Shown: positions 25,510 through 37,920 of the stretch, in pieces | How positions within the stretch are numbered: the first letter of the stretch is position 1 | Layout of the letters: the number at the start of each line of letters is the position of its first letter | Assembly: GCA_026545225.1 (NCBI GenBank) | Contig: CM048845.1 | Location: forward strand, 31,184,001-31,248,000 | Direction of reading: 5' to 3' | Source: Cornus controversa | Taxonomy: Eukaryota > Streptophyta > Magnoliopsida > Cornales > Cornaceae | DNA length: 64,000 nt | Program-made: the position numbers and the translations under genes | Notes under the pieces: model-generated | The model's input: the letters and a program-made list of their open reading frames with translations, nothing else | Database searches by the model: none | Told to the model about the DNA's origin: nothing

Positions 25510-26789
25510 TCATTATTTCTCTACACTTCGTACAAAAATAAAATCTACGAAAACTTTACTAAAAATTGTATAGTAATAAACAGGATCGATCTATTCTCAA
25601 GTGAGATTCTGAATGAACCTAAATTCACACACTGATTTACGGGATGGAAATGAAAATTTTTTAAAACATTTTTTTTATGTTGGAATTATAATGAAATAAA
25701 TAAAATTAATACTAATAAAGTAAATCTCAAGGGAAGGAAATTCACCACCACAGATCCACATAAATAAATTTTCTACTATTCTTATATAATTTTTCCTCGA
25801 ATAACCAATACACTTCACCAATTCAATTACAACTTGATAAGATGAAGGAAAATATGGAATAAAAAAAATAACTTGATTATATATGAGAGAGACATTTTTT
25901 TACTTAATCTGATGCACATTGGCTAGGTAAAAAGAGGGAGGTATTATTCGAATTACCATTATTTGTCAGACACGAAGAACCTTCCCTCTAATTTTTGAAA
26001 ATAAAAATTCAGAATAGAAAAATAAAAAAATTCTCTTGGATGTAAAATTATACATGAATGTAAAACTTATTTATATTTCACCATGGTGGCTTCATCATTC
26101 CATTGAGAGGAGTGTTTACAAGAAAAGAAAATAAATACAAGAAAATATTTTCAACTACACTTTATTTTTATCTACAATTTCTAACTCATTCACCAACCCC
26201 TAAGACTCCCTATTTATAGAGTTAGAGGAGAATGATTTAGGTGGGAAAATAAAATTTATAATACAAAAAATTGAAATACATAATTTTAAATACAAAATCT
26301 AAATTTGAATTTCTAAGATTTGATCTCCATATCTTTAATTTGAATTCTGGACTGCTGATGTGGCCATGTAAAAAATATATATATTTTTCAAAGTTTTGAA
26401 CTTTAGACCTTTTACCTATAATTTTTCTTATGTTCATCTTTAGTTATGTATATCCATTTCAACTCTCTTTTGCTACTTTTGTTCTCATTTAGAAATCAAC
26501 ACCTGTAAACATAAAATACAAAAATAACAACATTTAAATAAAGTAAAAGAGTAATTAAAGTCTTATTTTGATATATAAAATAACAAGTTTTGTGCACTTA
26601 TCAAATTACCCCCAAACATCAAAAAATGGTAATTCAGACTCAAAGATTTTTTTTCTCCATTAATGTGTATAAATCAAGAATAACTAATCATTCCACTTGA
26701 GTAAGTAATAAGAATTAAAAGAAAAGATTGAACACTATTCAAAAGTTAAAAAAATCCATTACTATTCTTGGCTCAGAGTGTATGTGTGA
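25510..26789. other. Unassigned AT-rich repeat-like DNA
   Basis: No credible coding frame. The composition and the phrase GTGCACTTATCAAATTACCC (26591-26610) resemble common non-coding plant repeats, but I cannot assign a family. Confidence 0.35.
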
Positions 26790-27074
26790 ATAGCCACCAA
26801 TAATATTGATGAAGCTTTCATCCCGAGCTGGTCAAATGCCAACCTGTAAAAAGACAAAATAAAGGTAACCGGAAAGACACCGGCGTGGTGCTAGCCGATT
26901 TCACTCTGACGCTCAAGTCAGATATTAGAAAGGTTTTGAAAGTTATAAAGGCACTCAGAGAGTATTAATTGCGTACCTTAGTATATGGACTATCTATGTA
27001 TTTATAGTGGTCAAATGGGATTGTTTCCTAGTAGGAGACTGGCTCTTCAGTTCCCCAGACTTATCTAGAGATAG

Positions 27075-30000
27075 TGTAACACCCTTGAACTATGTTTCCT
27101 TTTTGTCTTCATCTCATTAGGATTCAAAGGTAATTTTTGGACCTTGTGGGCGTAGCAGTGTAATTATGAATATGTGTATATATATATATGAATATATATA
27201 TATATATATGTGTGTGTGTGTAGATATATGTAGGCTATATATATTATGTCTTGTGAGTGAAGCTTTGACTTTGGATGACAGTGGCAGACAATTTGGTGCA
27301 TGGTTGACACATGGAGACTTGGGCTGTGTAGATATTGTATTAAGTGATGTATCAAGCATATCTTTTTTAAGAACCAAAGGACCAAAGGTTGTCCGCTAAA
27401 AATAAGAAAAAGGGAAAAAGAGTGGGTCTGTAGAATAGAGAGAGAAACAGAGAGAAGGAGAAGAGAAGAAGAAAAAGAAAGAGAAGAAGAAGAGAAAGAA
27501 AGAGAAGAAGAAGAAGAAGAGGAGAAGAAAATCTTCATTGAGGCAAGTTGAACCTTGTCTTTGTATTTCTATATATATATATAAATATATATGTATATAT
27601 GATTTAAAGTTTTATAACTTTTGAAGTCAATATGTTGGATTGAGATTTTAGATTTTTGCTAGATTAGAGTATGAGATTGCGTCTATGCATGATTATATAA
27701 ATTTATATGGTCCTAAAATATGATCTAGTTAAATATAGCAGAATTCTAACCTTTGTTTGATTGTCACAAGTTATGTTTTGGGTTTATTAATATGACTTCC
27801 AGTAGGTTGTTGCATAATACGAGTACACTAGTAGTTGCTTGCATCATATGAGAATGTTCTTGCATGTTGAATTGGGTGGGGCAAAAGTTATAGTTGGGTG
27901 TATAATATTGCTTGGCAATGGTGGTTTGTGTGGTTGCTTGATGATGGTGGATAACATGGTGATGAAAATGGGTCCTCGCGATGGTGAGGCTGGAAGAGGA
28001 GTGTTTGGCAGCCATGGTGGTAGTTTGGAGTAGTCGAAATCTACCAAAAAATTTGGTGGGTGGCTCAGCAAATGGTGGTTGTTCATGGCTTGTGTTGGGT
28101 TTTCACGGTTTGGGTTTGGAGGACATGCATGATAGTTTTGGATCCTTGGGCGATTCACAATGGTGGCTGGTAGTTCATGGTTTCGCCATGGAATGGGCTA
28201 CCGTGGGCGGCTAGGTGGTCCAATGGTGGAGCTCAGTTGGGGTTTAGCCATGATGGTTGGGTTCATGGTTGGCTTCCATAGTTGTTAATTGGAGGTGGAC
28301 CGGTGGTGCTGAAGGGACTGTACATGGATGGTTTGGCAGCCATGGTTCTAACTTTATAGGCTTTATTGGTGGCTGGTTTGTAAGTGCAGTTGGGTTTGAC
28401 CGAAGGTGTGTATGGTGGTGCCGAAAGGGGCTGCCATGGTGGATTCATGGGTGGCTCACAGGTTGATGTTTGGGTAACTTGTGATGATGGTTTGTATGAG
28501 AGTTGGCAAAGACTATTGTAGGTGGTGCTTTGGAGTTGAAGACTCCATAATGATCCGTTTGGTCTTGAGTTCTCAATTGAGGTTTAGTAGAGTGGATTTA
28601 GTTATGATTTATGATTGAATATGACATGGGAGTTGGGCTGATTTCTGGTGGGCCCTTTTATGATGTTGTGAATTTGATTGACCAATGGAAATGGGCTGCC
28701 CATGTGCAAGAATTGGGTTGAAACCAATTGGGCTTTGTTTTGGGCTCATTATAAATGGTTGCATGACAATGGACTGGGCCGAAATTAAGATTGGGCCCAA
28801 TGTCATTTAAAAGAAATTTAACGAATTTCTTTTGGGCTGAAATAGAACTTGGAGAAAAATGTTTCTAATGCTCCATTAATTACGAAAATTTATGAAATCT
28901 TTTGTTTTAACGTAATAGAGCTTGTTAAGTTAGAATAGCTGGTCCTAAGGATTAAAGATTTGGTTAGCGACGTTTTAACCTTTATGAACACACACAATTC
29001 ACTCATTTAGTTTATTAAATGTGAAAAGCATTTAATAAATTATAAAATATTTTATGTTGGTAAAGAACACTTGTTTCCTTTTATTTAGAGTGAATTAGGA
29101 AAAAATATCCTTTAAGCTCTAAAAATTGTGAAAAATCTTAGAGTCGTACATTTTGGCATAATAAACTTAATTATGCTAAAATAATTAAGTTTAGAAAATC
29201 TTGTATGGTGAAATCTTAAAGTGATTAATTAATGTAATTAGTGATCACATTAAGAGAACGATTTGATTTATTAAATGTTAAAAGCATTTGGTAAATCAAG
29301 AAAGCTTGAAATCTTGAAAATGTGTTAAAATTCTTAAAGAATTTCTGAGGTATGGTCAAGGACCTACCTATGGGGTGTGCACAACCCATTTGTTATGGCC
29401 ATTGGGCGAAGCGTGCCCTTATTGTGTGGACGTGGTCCGGGACCATCTGGGTGAGTAGACGTACAAGCCCAGCCACATGTGCGAGCTTCCTTAGTCCGGG
29501 ACTATGTGATGCGCACCATTGGTTTGCTAAGCATGCCATCTATTTGAGGGGAGCCCAGGGCTCATGTGAGGTTATGTTAAGTTAATCTAGACGATTAGCT
29601 TAACAAGGAATTGTTGAGAATACGGTTACTGTGTGTGAAAGAAATTGTGGATATGATAATTAACTAGAGTTTAATTATCATAAGAAAAAGTTGTGAATCT
29701 AATCAACAAAGATTGTTGTACGAGTCCTTATATATAGGAATTTAAGGCAATGTCAATTTGTTGAGCAATGATAGTGTTTTGCAATTCTTGCTGAGCTTGT
29801 TGAGCTCACCCCATTTTATTTTTCAGGTACCGAGTGAATGGAAGCGCGGTACAGGACGATGGAGGCCATTTACATGTAAATTTCTTAGCATGTAATTATT
29901 TTTTGTTGTACATAATTGTCTCTCAGGATGATGAATGAAGTCTCCAGATGAAGTTTTTGTAATAGATGATCTAGATGATCACTTTTTGATTGTAATATGT

Positions 30001-30107
30001 AAAATTTTTAGATTGATGTATGGTATGACGGACGTTGTATTTCAAGTCGCACACCAAATTCAAGTGCCGGACTAGAGTTTCAGGTATTGAAATTTGGGGG
30101 CGTGACA
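27075..30107 (+). mobile_element. Solo LTR, Ty3/gypsy-like, family shared with 32024-35341
   Basis: Starts TGTAACACCC and ends GGGGCGTGACA. The 5-bp target duplication GATAG lies on both sides (27070-27074 and 30108-30112). The length is 3033 bp and there is no internal region, so it arose by recombination between the LTRs of a full element. Parts in order: (TA)n run, purine-rich strand (27400-27535), AGGCAAGTTGAACC block (27541), GGTGG-rich segment, a block shared closely with the other solo LTR (29350-29585), and GAGCTCACCCC...TTTTTCAG (29802-29826). Confidence 0.92.
29352..29585 (+). other. Conserved block in the solo LTR with a 77-codon open frame
   Basis: An open frame of 77 codons containing GHWAKRALIVWTWSGTIWVS is matched by a frame of the same length in the opposite solo LTR (32547-32780), with most residues identical. 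The rest of the two LTRs is less similar. It may be a conserved nucleic-acid block rather than a protein, since LTRs of this type encode nothing. Nothing in it resembles a known domain. Confidence 0.5.
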
Positions 30108-30597
30108 GATAGAGAAGTCCTGGTCAAAGTAGATTTCTTATCCATGTCACCTTGAACTCAACCTCCCCGTTGTACGTTTCACAATTGGAGTCAAATACTC
30201 TATCAGATGCGCCTTGTTCATGAGGGTCGCTCATCGGGCCTTAGGAATACTTTGGTTGGCCCGTCATGTTGTAGAAACAGACTCCCATTATTAGAAATTT
30301 TGCTAACCTTCCATTTTGGCCCATGGATTCCGAACCCGACCCTGTTAAGCTCCTAAGATGGCTAGCTTGGGCTAGCCTTTGGGGACTAGCTCAGGGTGGG
30401 CCTAGTGGCCGGACTTGGCTGGCTTTTAGGGACCAGCCTTAGCCGGCCTACTTTTTGTGAGACTTCTCTCTCTCTGAGGTGTCCTCTGGTTCCTTAAGAG
30501 AAAACCTTTATTATATAATCCTACAAAAGAACTTACGCAATGGACTCACCTTGCTGTTGGATAAAATTCCTTTCGGCGGGCTGTACTCTATAAGGTC

Positions 30598-30905
30598 AAC
30601 TGACCATGTTCTTAGAATTTACTTATTCCATCTTTTTCATTAAATATCCCCTTTAAAGGTGTTCCCCTGTGGGGTTCCTTGACAATGCTCTTAGGATTAA
30701 TTCACTGCACCTTTTTCGTTAAAAGCTCTCTTTCGAGGTGTGCCCCCGTAGGCCTGTTTGACAATGTTTTCGGAATTAATTCATCTCGCCTTTTTCATTA
30801 AAGGCCCTCAGTTAGAGGTGTGTTCCCATAGGGTTGTGCCCTCGTAGAGCTGTTTGACAATGTTTCTCGGAATTAATTCATCCTGCCTTTTTCATTAAAG
30901 GCCCT
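30598..30905. repeat. Tandem array, 80-95 bp unit, four copies
   Basis: Each copy carries GACAATGTTTTCGGAATTAA or a variant, then CCTTTTTCATTAAAGGCCC. Copies start near 30600, 30680, 30760 and 30856. Confidence 0.8.
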
Positions 30906-30977
30906 TCGTGGAGGTGTATGCAAGTTGAGTTTAAATGTGAGCTCGCTCCATTAATAATCGTAGGCCACCATTGTTGA

Positions 30978-31230
30978 TGTCCCCTTAATAAGGGAAAGTT
31001 TGTGGTTCGACCCTTTAATAAGGGAAGATTCGACTCAACCCTTTAATAAGGGGAGGTTTGCTGCTTGACCCTTTAATAAGGAGAGGCGTCAACTCGACCC
31101 TTTAAGAAAGGGAGAAAATAGGCTCGACCCTTTAATAAGGAGAGGCGTCAAATCGACCCTTTAAGAAAGGGAGAAAATAGGCTCGACCCTTTAATAAGGG
31201 GAGGAAATAGGCTTGATCCTTTAGGCAATT
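30978..31230. repeat. Short tandem array with a near-palindromic CCCTTTAATAAGGG core
   Basis: About nine copies of CCCTTTAATAAGGG or CCCTTTAAGAAAGGG, separated by GAGGCGTCAACTCGA or GAGAAAATAGGCTCGA spacers. The core is nearly self-complementary, so each copy can form a small hairpin. Confidence 0.85.
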
Positions 31231-31350
31231 TTTCTTCTAGAGTTTGGGCCAATATGCCCTCGTCTTTAACTGCGGTGGGTTCTGTAATTTCTTTTCTAAT
31301 ATAAACGGTTTTAACACAAATAAAATCTTATTATATACGTCAAGAAAAGA

Positions 31351-31701
31351 AATTAAGTAAACAGTAGGGTAACATCCATGTACACAAATTAAGATTTAAA
31401 AACCTCAAATCTCTTTTTGTAAGATGATTTTTAGAGAAATTATAATACTTTGACGCATGTACAGAATATTATTATTCAATATCGATTCAAATACTTGAAT
31501 CTTTGTACCAATCAACAAAATCAATATAATATACCAATTTTCCTTCAAAAATTATATCACCTGAAGCATTACATGGATGCATGGGTCATCCTATTAAAAT
31601 ATTTTTCTCCTCCCACTCTTTGCACATTGGGATTTTTTTTTTCCGGTGCATTGAATTGTTTAATGAATTGATTGCCTTTTCTAGCATGCATATTATATAT
31701 A

Positions 31702-31745
<44 letters not shown>

Positions 31746-32018
31746 TCTGTTATGTAATCTACCAAATTAATTGTATGTATGGAATTTAGAATCCAATCAG
31801 ACTGTAATTTGTGTTTTAAACCTTTAAGCATATCATTTGGATTTACGTACCTGGGCCTGGATGAAACATGGCATCTATTCAACACTAATCCGGAAGCCAA
31901 TCAATTGAACAGTATCAATGACATGAGTCTTCCCTATCAGTAGTATAACTCTCTTCACAACGACACATGGCCTCTCAAATGTCTTGTAGGAAATCGCTGC
32001 AGTAGGTCACACACAGAG
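31351..32018. other. Unassigned DNA with a (TA)n run and an open minus-strand stretch
   Basis: (AT)n occupies 31704-31737. On the minus strand about 31995 to 31850 reads ISYKTFERPCVVVKRVILL and onward, with one interruption, and ends at a GT. This may be another host exon fragment, but I do not recognise it. Confidence 0.3.
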
Positions 32019-32023
32019 AATTG

Positions 32024-34413
32024 TGTCACGCCCCCAAATTTAAATACCTGGAACTCTAGTCCGACACTTGAATTTGGTGCGCGACTTGAAAAACAACATC
32101 GTCATTCTTACCATACATCAATCCAAAAACTTACATATTACAATCAAAATGTGATCGTCTAGATCATCTATTACAAAAACTTTATCTGGAGACCTTATCC
32201 CTCATCCTGAGAGTCAACTATGCACAACAAAAAATTACATGCTAAGAAAATTACATGTAAACAGCCTCCACCGTCCTGTACCGCTCTTCCATTCACTCGG
32301 TACCTGAAAAATAAAATGGAGTGAGCTCAACAAGCTCAGCAAGAATTGCAAAACACTATCATTGCTCAACAAATTGACCTTGCCTTAAATTCCTACATAT
32401 AAGGACACGTACAACAATCTTTGTTGATTTCATTCACAAATTTTCTTTCTTATGATAATTAAATGCTAGTTAATTATCATATTCACAATTAGTTCACACA
32501 TAGGAACCGTGTTATCAACAATTCCTCATTAAGCTAATCATCTCGATTAACTTAACATAACCTCACAGTGAGCCCGGGCTCCCCTCCAATAGATGGCATG
32601 CTTAGCCAACAAGTGGTGCGCATCACATAGTCCCGGACTAAGGAAGCTCGCACATGTGGCTGGGCTTGTACGTCTACTCACCCAGATGGTCCCGGACCAC
32701 GTCCACACAATAAGGGCACGCTTCGCCCAATGGCCATAACAAAAGGGTTGTACACACCCTATAGGTAGGTCCCTGACCATACCTCACAATTTCTTTAAGA
32801 ATTCTTAACATATTTTTCAAGATTCAAGCTTTTAGGATTTACTAAATGCTTTTAACATTTAATAAATCCAATCACTCTCTTAATGTGATCTCTAATCACA
32901 TTAATTGAACACTTTAAGATTTCACCACCTAAGTCTTTTATAAACTTAATTATTTTAGCATAATTAAGTTTATTATGTCAAAGTGTACGACTCTAGAGCT
33001 TTTCGTAATTTTTAGAGCCTCAAGGATATTTTTCCCTAACTCGCTCTAAATAAAAGGAAACAAGTGTTATTTAACAACATAAAATATTACATAATTTATT
33101 AAATGCTATTCACATTTAATAAATTAAATGAGCGAATTGAGTGCATTTCCAAAGCTTAAATCATCTCTAACCGAAACTTAATTCTTATAACCAACTCTTC
33201 TAACATAACAAGTTCTAATGGGCAAAAACAAATGATTTTTATAAATTTGCACAATTTGGCGCCTTCGAGAATTTTTCCCTAGAACCAACTAATCTAGCAT
33301 AATTAGTTCAAAAAAGCAAAAACATAGCATTTCGGAATTAAACGTAATTTATGGAGTGTCAAAAACATTTTTCGTTCAAGTTCTAAAATTCAGCCCAAAA
33401 AGAGAATTCATGAAGTTTCTTTTAAGAGACTTTGGGCCTATTTGTAATTGCAGCCCAATCCAAAAACAAGTCACCATTTAAATCTCTTTAAATGATGCTG
33501 GGCCAATTTATGATTTCTGGCCCAATCCGGTTCACCAAACAAGACTCATTAGACCACAATCCAATTTCCAATCTAAGCCCAACCCAAAGAAAATCAAGTT
33601 TCATCAGGGCCTTTCACCAATTTCAATTATATTACAATACTACACTACAAGCACACCACCACACCATGGCTGCCACCCTCACAGCCGAGCCATGCACACC
33701 ATCTCAAGCATCCCATGAAGCCAACCTCCAACTAAAACCACTAGTTTCGGCACCCAGCAAAAATCACCTCCAAGACCCATATTCAAAAGTCTAGAGCCAT
33801 GCATCTCAATCCACAACAAGTATATCATATATATAAAAAACAATTAATTAAACAACCATATATATATATATATATCTAATGCATAAAAAATGTATAGACC
33901 AAATTCTTACCAACACATCCCTTCTCCATCACCATAGGCTACCACTAGGCAGCCGAAGACCCAGCAAAGTCACTACCTTCGGCCCCAACTGGAATCACCA
34001 TTGCAGCTACCATTAAGCTCTTCCACCTATCATGGCTGCCGACCTTAACAAGCCAAACCCCCAGGCATCACCATTGCCGAAGCTCACCACCATGGCAGCC
34101 ATCTCTAGCCACCTCAAACTAGACCCAAATCAGCCGAACACCATGGATTTTTTTCACCTTCAAGCCACCACCTACAACAGCCATTACCATGCTTCAACCG
34201 AAACCACTACCAACCAACATCTATGTTCGGAACCATGTGAACCCACCACTCCAGCCGCTTAATCCATCACAAGAACCACCATGAGTCAACCTTGCTGCCA
34301 TACACCACCATACCCACAGTCAGCTGCCACCCTCACAACCGAGCCATGCACCTACTACCATGGCCAAGAAACCAGACCCAAAACCAACTGAAACTAATAA
34401 AATCCCATATATA

Positions 34414-34460
<47 letters not shown>

Positions 34461-35191
34461 GTCTATACACATATCAACTTTAAAAACATATTGGTACAAC
34501 CAGAAAAGAAACTCTCAACAATTATGGATGAAAACAAAAATGAAAACTACCACTTAAATCATACATGCAGTTGGTTAACTATATATATCTATATCTATAT
34601 TAATATATAGAAATGAAGACAAGGTTCAACTTGCCTGTAGCTGATTCAATCTTCTTCTCCTCTTTTTCTCTTTCTTCTTTTCCTTCCTTTTTCTTTTTCT
34701 TCTTCTTCCTTCTCTCAGTTTCTCTCTGTCTCTGCTCTACAGAAAAATAACTCTTTCTCTCTCTTTCTTGATTATATCGAAAGCCTCCCCTATTCTCCTC
34801 TCTCTTACTACACTCCTTATTTCTTTTTCTTTTTTTTCTCCACTTAACCCATCCACTGGATTCGAATCAAGCAATTCAAATAGAGGAATTGTTAAATGTG
34901 GCAAGTGTCACTCATGCAGAGTATGTCTGCCACTTCCTTTTCACCACAGACTTCAGTCACAAGGATACTACATATATATATCTTTTCCATTTGCTACAAT
35001 AGCCCCTTGATCAAGACACACATGTCAACCATGCATTTGACCATCCCTAACCTCCAATCAAGTTTAAAAGTTCCTGTCATTTCCTGCAATTTAAACCACT
35101 TAACATCAGCCTGCCCCATGCATCAGACCACCAACTACTCCACATCTTACTATGAAAAGACTATACATATATGTATATATATATATATATG

Positions 35192-35234
<43 letters not shown>

Positions 35235-35341
35235 AATAACCCATGTGCATCTCTACACATATAACCCTCCAATCTCTTAAAAATTACATTTGAATCCTAA
35301 GGGGATGAAGACAAAATAATTCCTAGTTTAGGGGTGTTACA
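32024..35341 (-). mobile_element. Solo LTR, Ty3/gypsy-like, opposite orientation
   Basis: Read on the minus strand it starts TGTAACACCCC and ends GGGGGCGTGACA. The target duplication AATTG is on both sides (32019-32023 and 35342-35346). The length is 3318 bp, with no internal region. Same family and part order as 27075-30107: (TA)n runs, purine strand (pyrimidines on plus at 34650-34760), AGGCAAGTTGAACC (34623-34636), shared 77-codon block (32547-32780), and GAGCTCAC...TTTTTCAG (32304-32334). Confidence 0.92.
32547..32780 (-). other. Conserved block in the second solo LTR with a 77-codon open frame
   Basis: Counterpart of 29352-29585; the frame contains the identical GHWAKRALIVWTWSGTIWVS stretch. 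See that entry for interpretation. Confidence 0.5.
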
Positions 35342-35346
35342 AATTG

Positions 35347-36115
35347 TGTTTGGGTTTTAAACACTAGCTGTTTGTTCACCATATGCCCAAGTGACGGTAA
35401 GCGGTGGTTCTCTCGAATTGCAATTTGAAATAGATTTGCACGAAACCAATAGACATATCAAAATAGTGGAAGATATGGGTTCCCTCAATTTTTATGGTTT
35501 AGAATGGAATATACAAGCCTTGGGTTGCTCCGTTTGATCGATCGTCATAGTGGGTGTTGTCGCTCTATTAATCACTGCCATGGAAGAGATAGGCCTATTG
35601 CAATGCATGAGTTATTTGCCACTAGCAGGTCACCAAATTCATAGGTGGATACTGTCCGTCCTCTCTTGGATCAATACTTGATGGTGCTTGAAAAAATGTC
35701 CTTATTCATCATTGTTTGGTGTATCGCAACAGAACACCGTGTCTGGGTGGACAGTCACAATTTTTGATGATTTTTCTGAAGTTCATGCATTTGATATATG
35801 GGTTCCAATGATGAGCAAGCTCTAAACCACCTTATGAATTAATTCATGTGCAGAGGCTGTGATGGAAGAGTTTAGAATAGAGCTTTCTCATACGGGTTCA
35901 ACGATGACTGTAGCTTCATCAAAAAGAAAAACATACAGAGAAGAAAATCTCCCCCCAGTTGTGTGGTTTCTTTTCAGTAGAGGGAAAAAGAATAATAATC
36001 AAAACAAACAAATTTTCAATTTATATTGATCAATCACACCTCCATTAAGATGGAAAAGAAAAACAATAGGCAACTATGATGCTATCTCTCAAAAGGTTGC
36101 ACTAGTAATCTTGCT
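35347..36115. other. Unassigned DNA with one open plus-strand stretch
   Basis: About 35388-35535 on the plus strand is open and reads QVTVSGGSLELQFEIDLHE then onward to LNFYGLEWNIQALGCSV. It looks protein-like but I do not recognise it. The rest shows nothing I can name. Confidence 0.3.
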
Positions 36116-36562
36116 TTAATAATATCCAACATTCCTCTTTGTAACAGCATAGCTCCTGCTTCTTGCAAACAAGAAATCACGCTTCATGCTAATTTCTTCC
36201 TCCTCAAAATCACAAGACTTGTCTTCATCAATTGTTCCAATCTTTCCTAACCCAACACTATAACTCCTCCCTATGCAGTTCGGACCCACCACCAGTGTCG
36301 CTGACCTGGTTGCCGATGGCTGTCCAACTCCACCATCGTCATAGATACAGTTCGAAAAAGCTCCCTAATATAATCATCATCTTTATTTCTCAAAAAATTC
36401 TTACGTAAGTTGGCCATTTGTGGAGCTGGACAGCCCATCACAATGCCATAGCCTACCTTTCCATCGAAATTGACCATGCTCTCAATGTAAACGTCTATAG
36501 CCTTGCTTAGAAATCTGGCAGGTGCGCCAATGTATTGCCTCAACTTGCTCTACTTGTGTCAT
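36116..36562 (-). pseudogene. Broken gene of a small plant-specific family of unknown function
   Basis: On the minus strand an ATG at 36562 opens MTQVEQVE. A second frame continues with RFLSKAIDVYIESM and GKVGYG (about 36535-36285), and a third with RSYSVGLGKIGTIDEDKSC and an acidic tail, ending at 36116. Together these match, by memory, a small plant family with a KA(R/I)D.YV...GRVGYG N-terminus and an S.GIG.I(D/E)ED C-terminus. Two frame changes (near 36545 and near 36290) break it. About 145 codons is the expected size. A TATTTATATA box lies 126 bp upstream. It seems to be a recently broken host gene rather than transposon cargo. The biochemical role of the family is unknown to me. Confidence 0.6.
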
Positions 36563-36687
36563 CTGCTTCTCATTGCTTTGTGAACAAGTACTTACAATTG
36601 CTAGAGATGGTAGAGGTTGAAGACTAAGAAGAGCAGGTATGGTTAGAATGGAAAGCTTATGATTGGAGATGGGAAGAGAGTCATGGG

Positions 36688-36697
36688 TATATAAATA
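36688..36697 (-). promoter_or_regulatory. Possible TATA box of the broken plant-specific gene
   Basis: TATTTATATA on the minus strand, about 126 bp before the ATG at 36562, a plausible distance for a plant core promoter with a leader of roughly 95 bases. Confidence 0.3.
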
Positions 36698-36699
36698 GG

Positions 36700-37680
36700 T
36701 GATTTGGGTTTGATTCTTGATGTGTTTCTTTCTTGGAATGACATTTTTTGAAGAGGACTATTATGGAGTCACTTTAATTTCTCTGGATTTTTTCAAAGGT
36801 ACAAGACTTTCAAGCCAATGCTATAGGGCCTACCATAGTAGGCCATTTTTATAAACAAATGAAAGAAACACCATACCAAATGAAAATAAAATAGTTGTAA
36901 TAAAGATACATAGTTGACTTATTGAATTCTTGTAGACCTCTATATTAGTATCTACTAATTTGTGCAGTCTCACTCTTACATGACACATTTTGTGTCTACT
37001 GAAATTAAACCCTTGCACTGTCTGTATATCTGCTTAGATTCCGATGTTTGGCCCTTTGTTTGACTCAATACTGTTCTTAAGGTACTCTTATTGGTACAGC
37101 AGTTTTAACATATATCTAACTATTCATAGCAGCATTATTTCTATCATCAGTGAGTGTTACTTTAACACTAAAGGTGTATTGGTACAGCATCTCCCCCCTT
37201 AGACAGTTTTACTTTCTTCATCTAGATGCTTTGAATCAATTCATTACATTATTAATTACAATCTACAATAACAATGTTAATGAAGTCAAGAGTTGTACTG
37301 GAACATCAAAATCAGTGAAATATAAGAATTCAAAATGATGATCTTCGTTAAAGTAAATGAATATATGTATTACTCACATATATATGTACAAAACATGCAG
37401 GAATAACACAAGGAACACCAAATAAAAAGGCAAGTGAATCAGAAATAAAAAAAAACTAAAACAGGTAATACCAATGAAGTTGGCATTGAATTGCGTTTTT
37501 GTTTTTCTGTCTAATAGAAAATCAAGTTCAAGGTCGTGGACTTTCAGGAGTTATGTCCCGAAAAACCTGCAATCTGTTTCTCCTCATCAATCTTATACCA
37601 CTCCCTGAAGTGCGCTCCCTTTCATTAGACAGCAAAGAGTTATGACCTTCAAAATTCAAGGCCTTCTTCGGCAATGGTCA
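36700..37680. other. Unassigned intergenic DNA
   Basis: No exon recognised. Contains short AT runs and nothing with clear repeat structure. Confidence 0.4.
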
Positions 37681-37920
37681 CTAGAGAGAACTTGACAGAC
37701 TTTGTTGCAATTGGGATCTCAGAAACGGGTCCTTAATTACTAGAACCAATTCAAAATATGAGATTCAATGGCTTTAGTGGTGTTTTCCATCTTGTTGATG
37801 GACAGTTGCAGTCATTGACCTTTGGTAGTGAATATAAATGGAAAAGTGGGGAGAGAGATTATATTTTGGACTCGAGAGTCTCTCAGAGAAGCCGATGCCT
37901 AGTAATACGAATTACAACAT
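37681..37920 (+). pseudogene. Glutamate receptor-like (GLR) fragment, ligand-binding region
   Basis: A frame reads NLTDFVAIGISETGP, a TAA codon, then LLEPIQNMRFNGFSGVFHLV and DGQLQS. Plant GLRs have (G/A)(V/I)SxxGPxLLExI then RFxGLSGxFxLVxGQLQS in the extracellular amino-terminal (ANF receptor) domain. After DGQLQS the frame changes; GER and then LSEKPMPSN in another frame continue the family pattern (GER....W.PE.GLS). The in-frame stop (37732-37734) and the later frame change make it non-functional. Only this piece of a receptor of about 900 residues is present. Confidence 0.7.

Larger units (their letters stand above)
26790..31350 (-). mobile_element. Older LTR-like repeat split by a solo LTR
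   Basis: 26790-27069 and 30113-31250 look like one non-coding repeat interrupted by the solo LTR at 27075-30107; the phrase GACGCTCAAGTCAG (26909) recalls long gypsy LTRs read on the minus strand. The right part carries two tandem arrays. Ends are not defined and no coding region remains. It is older than the solo LTR inside it. Confidence 0.35.
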
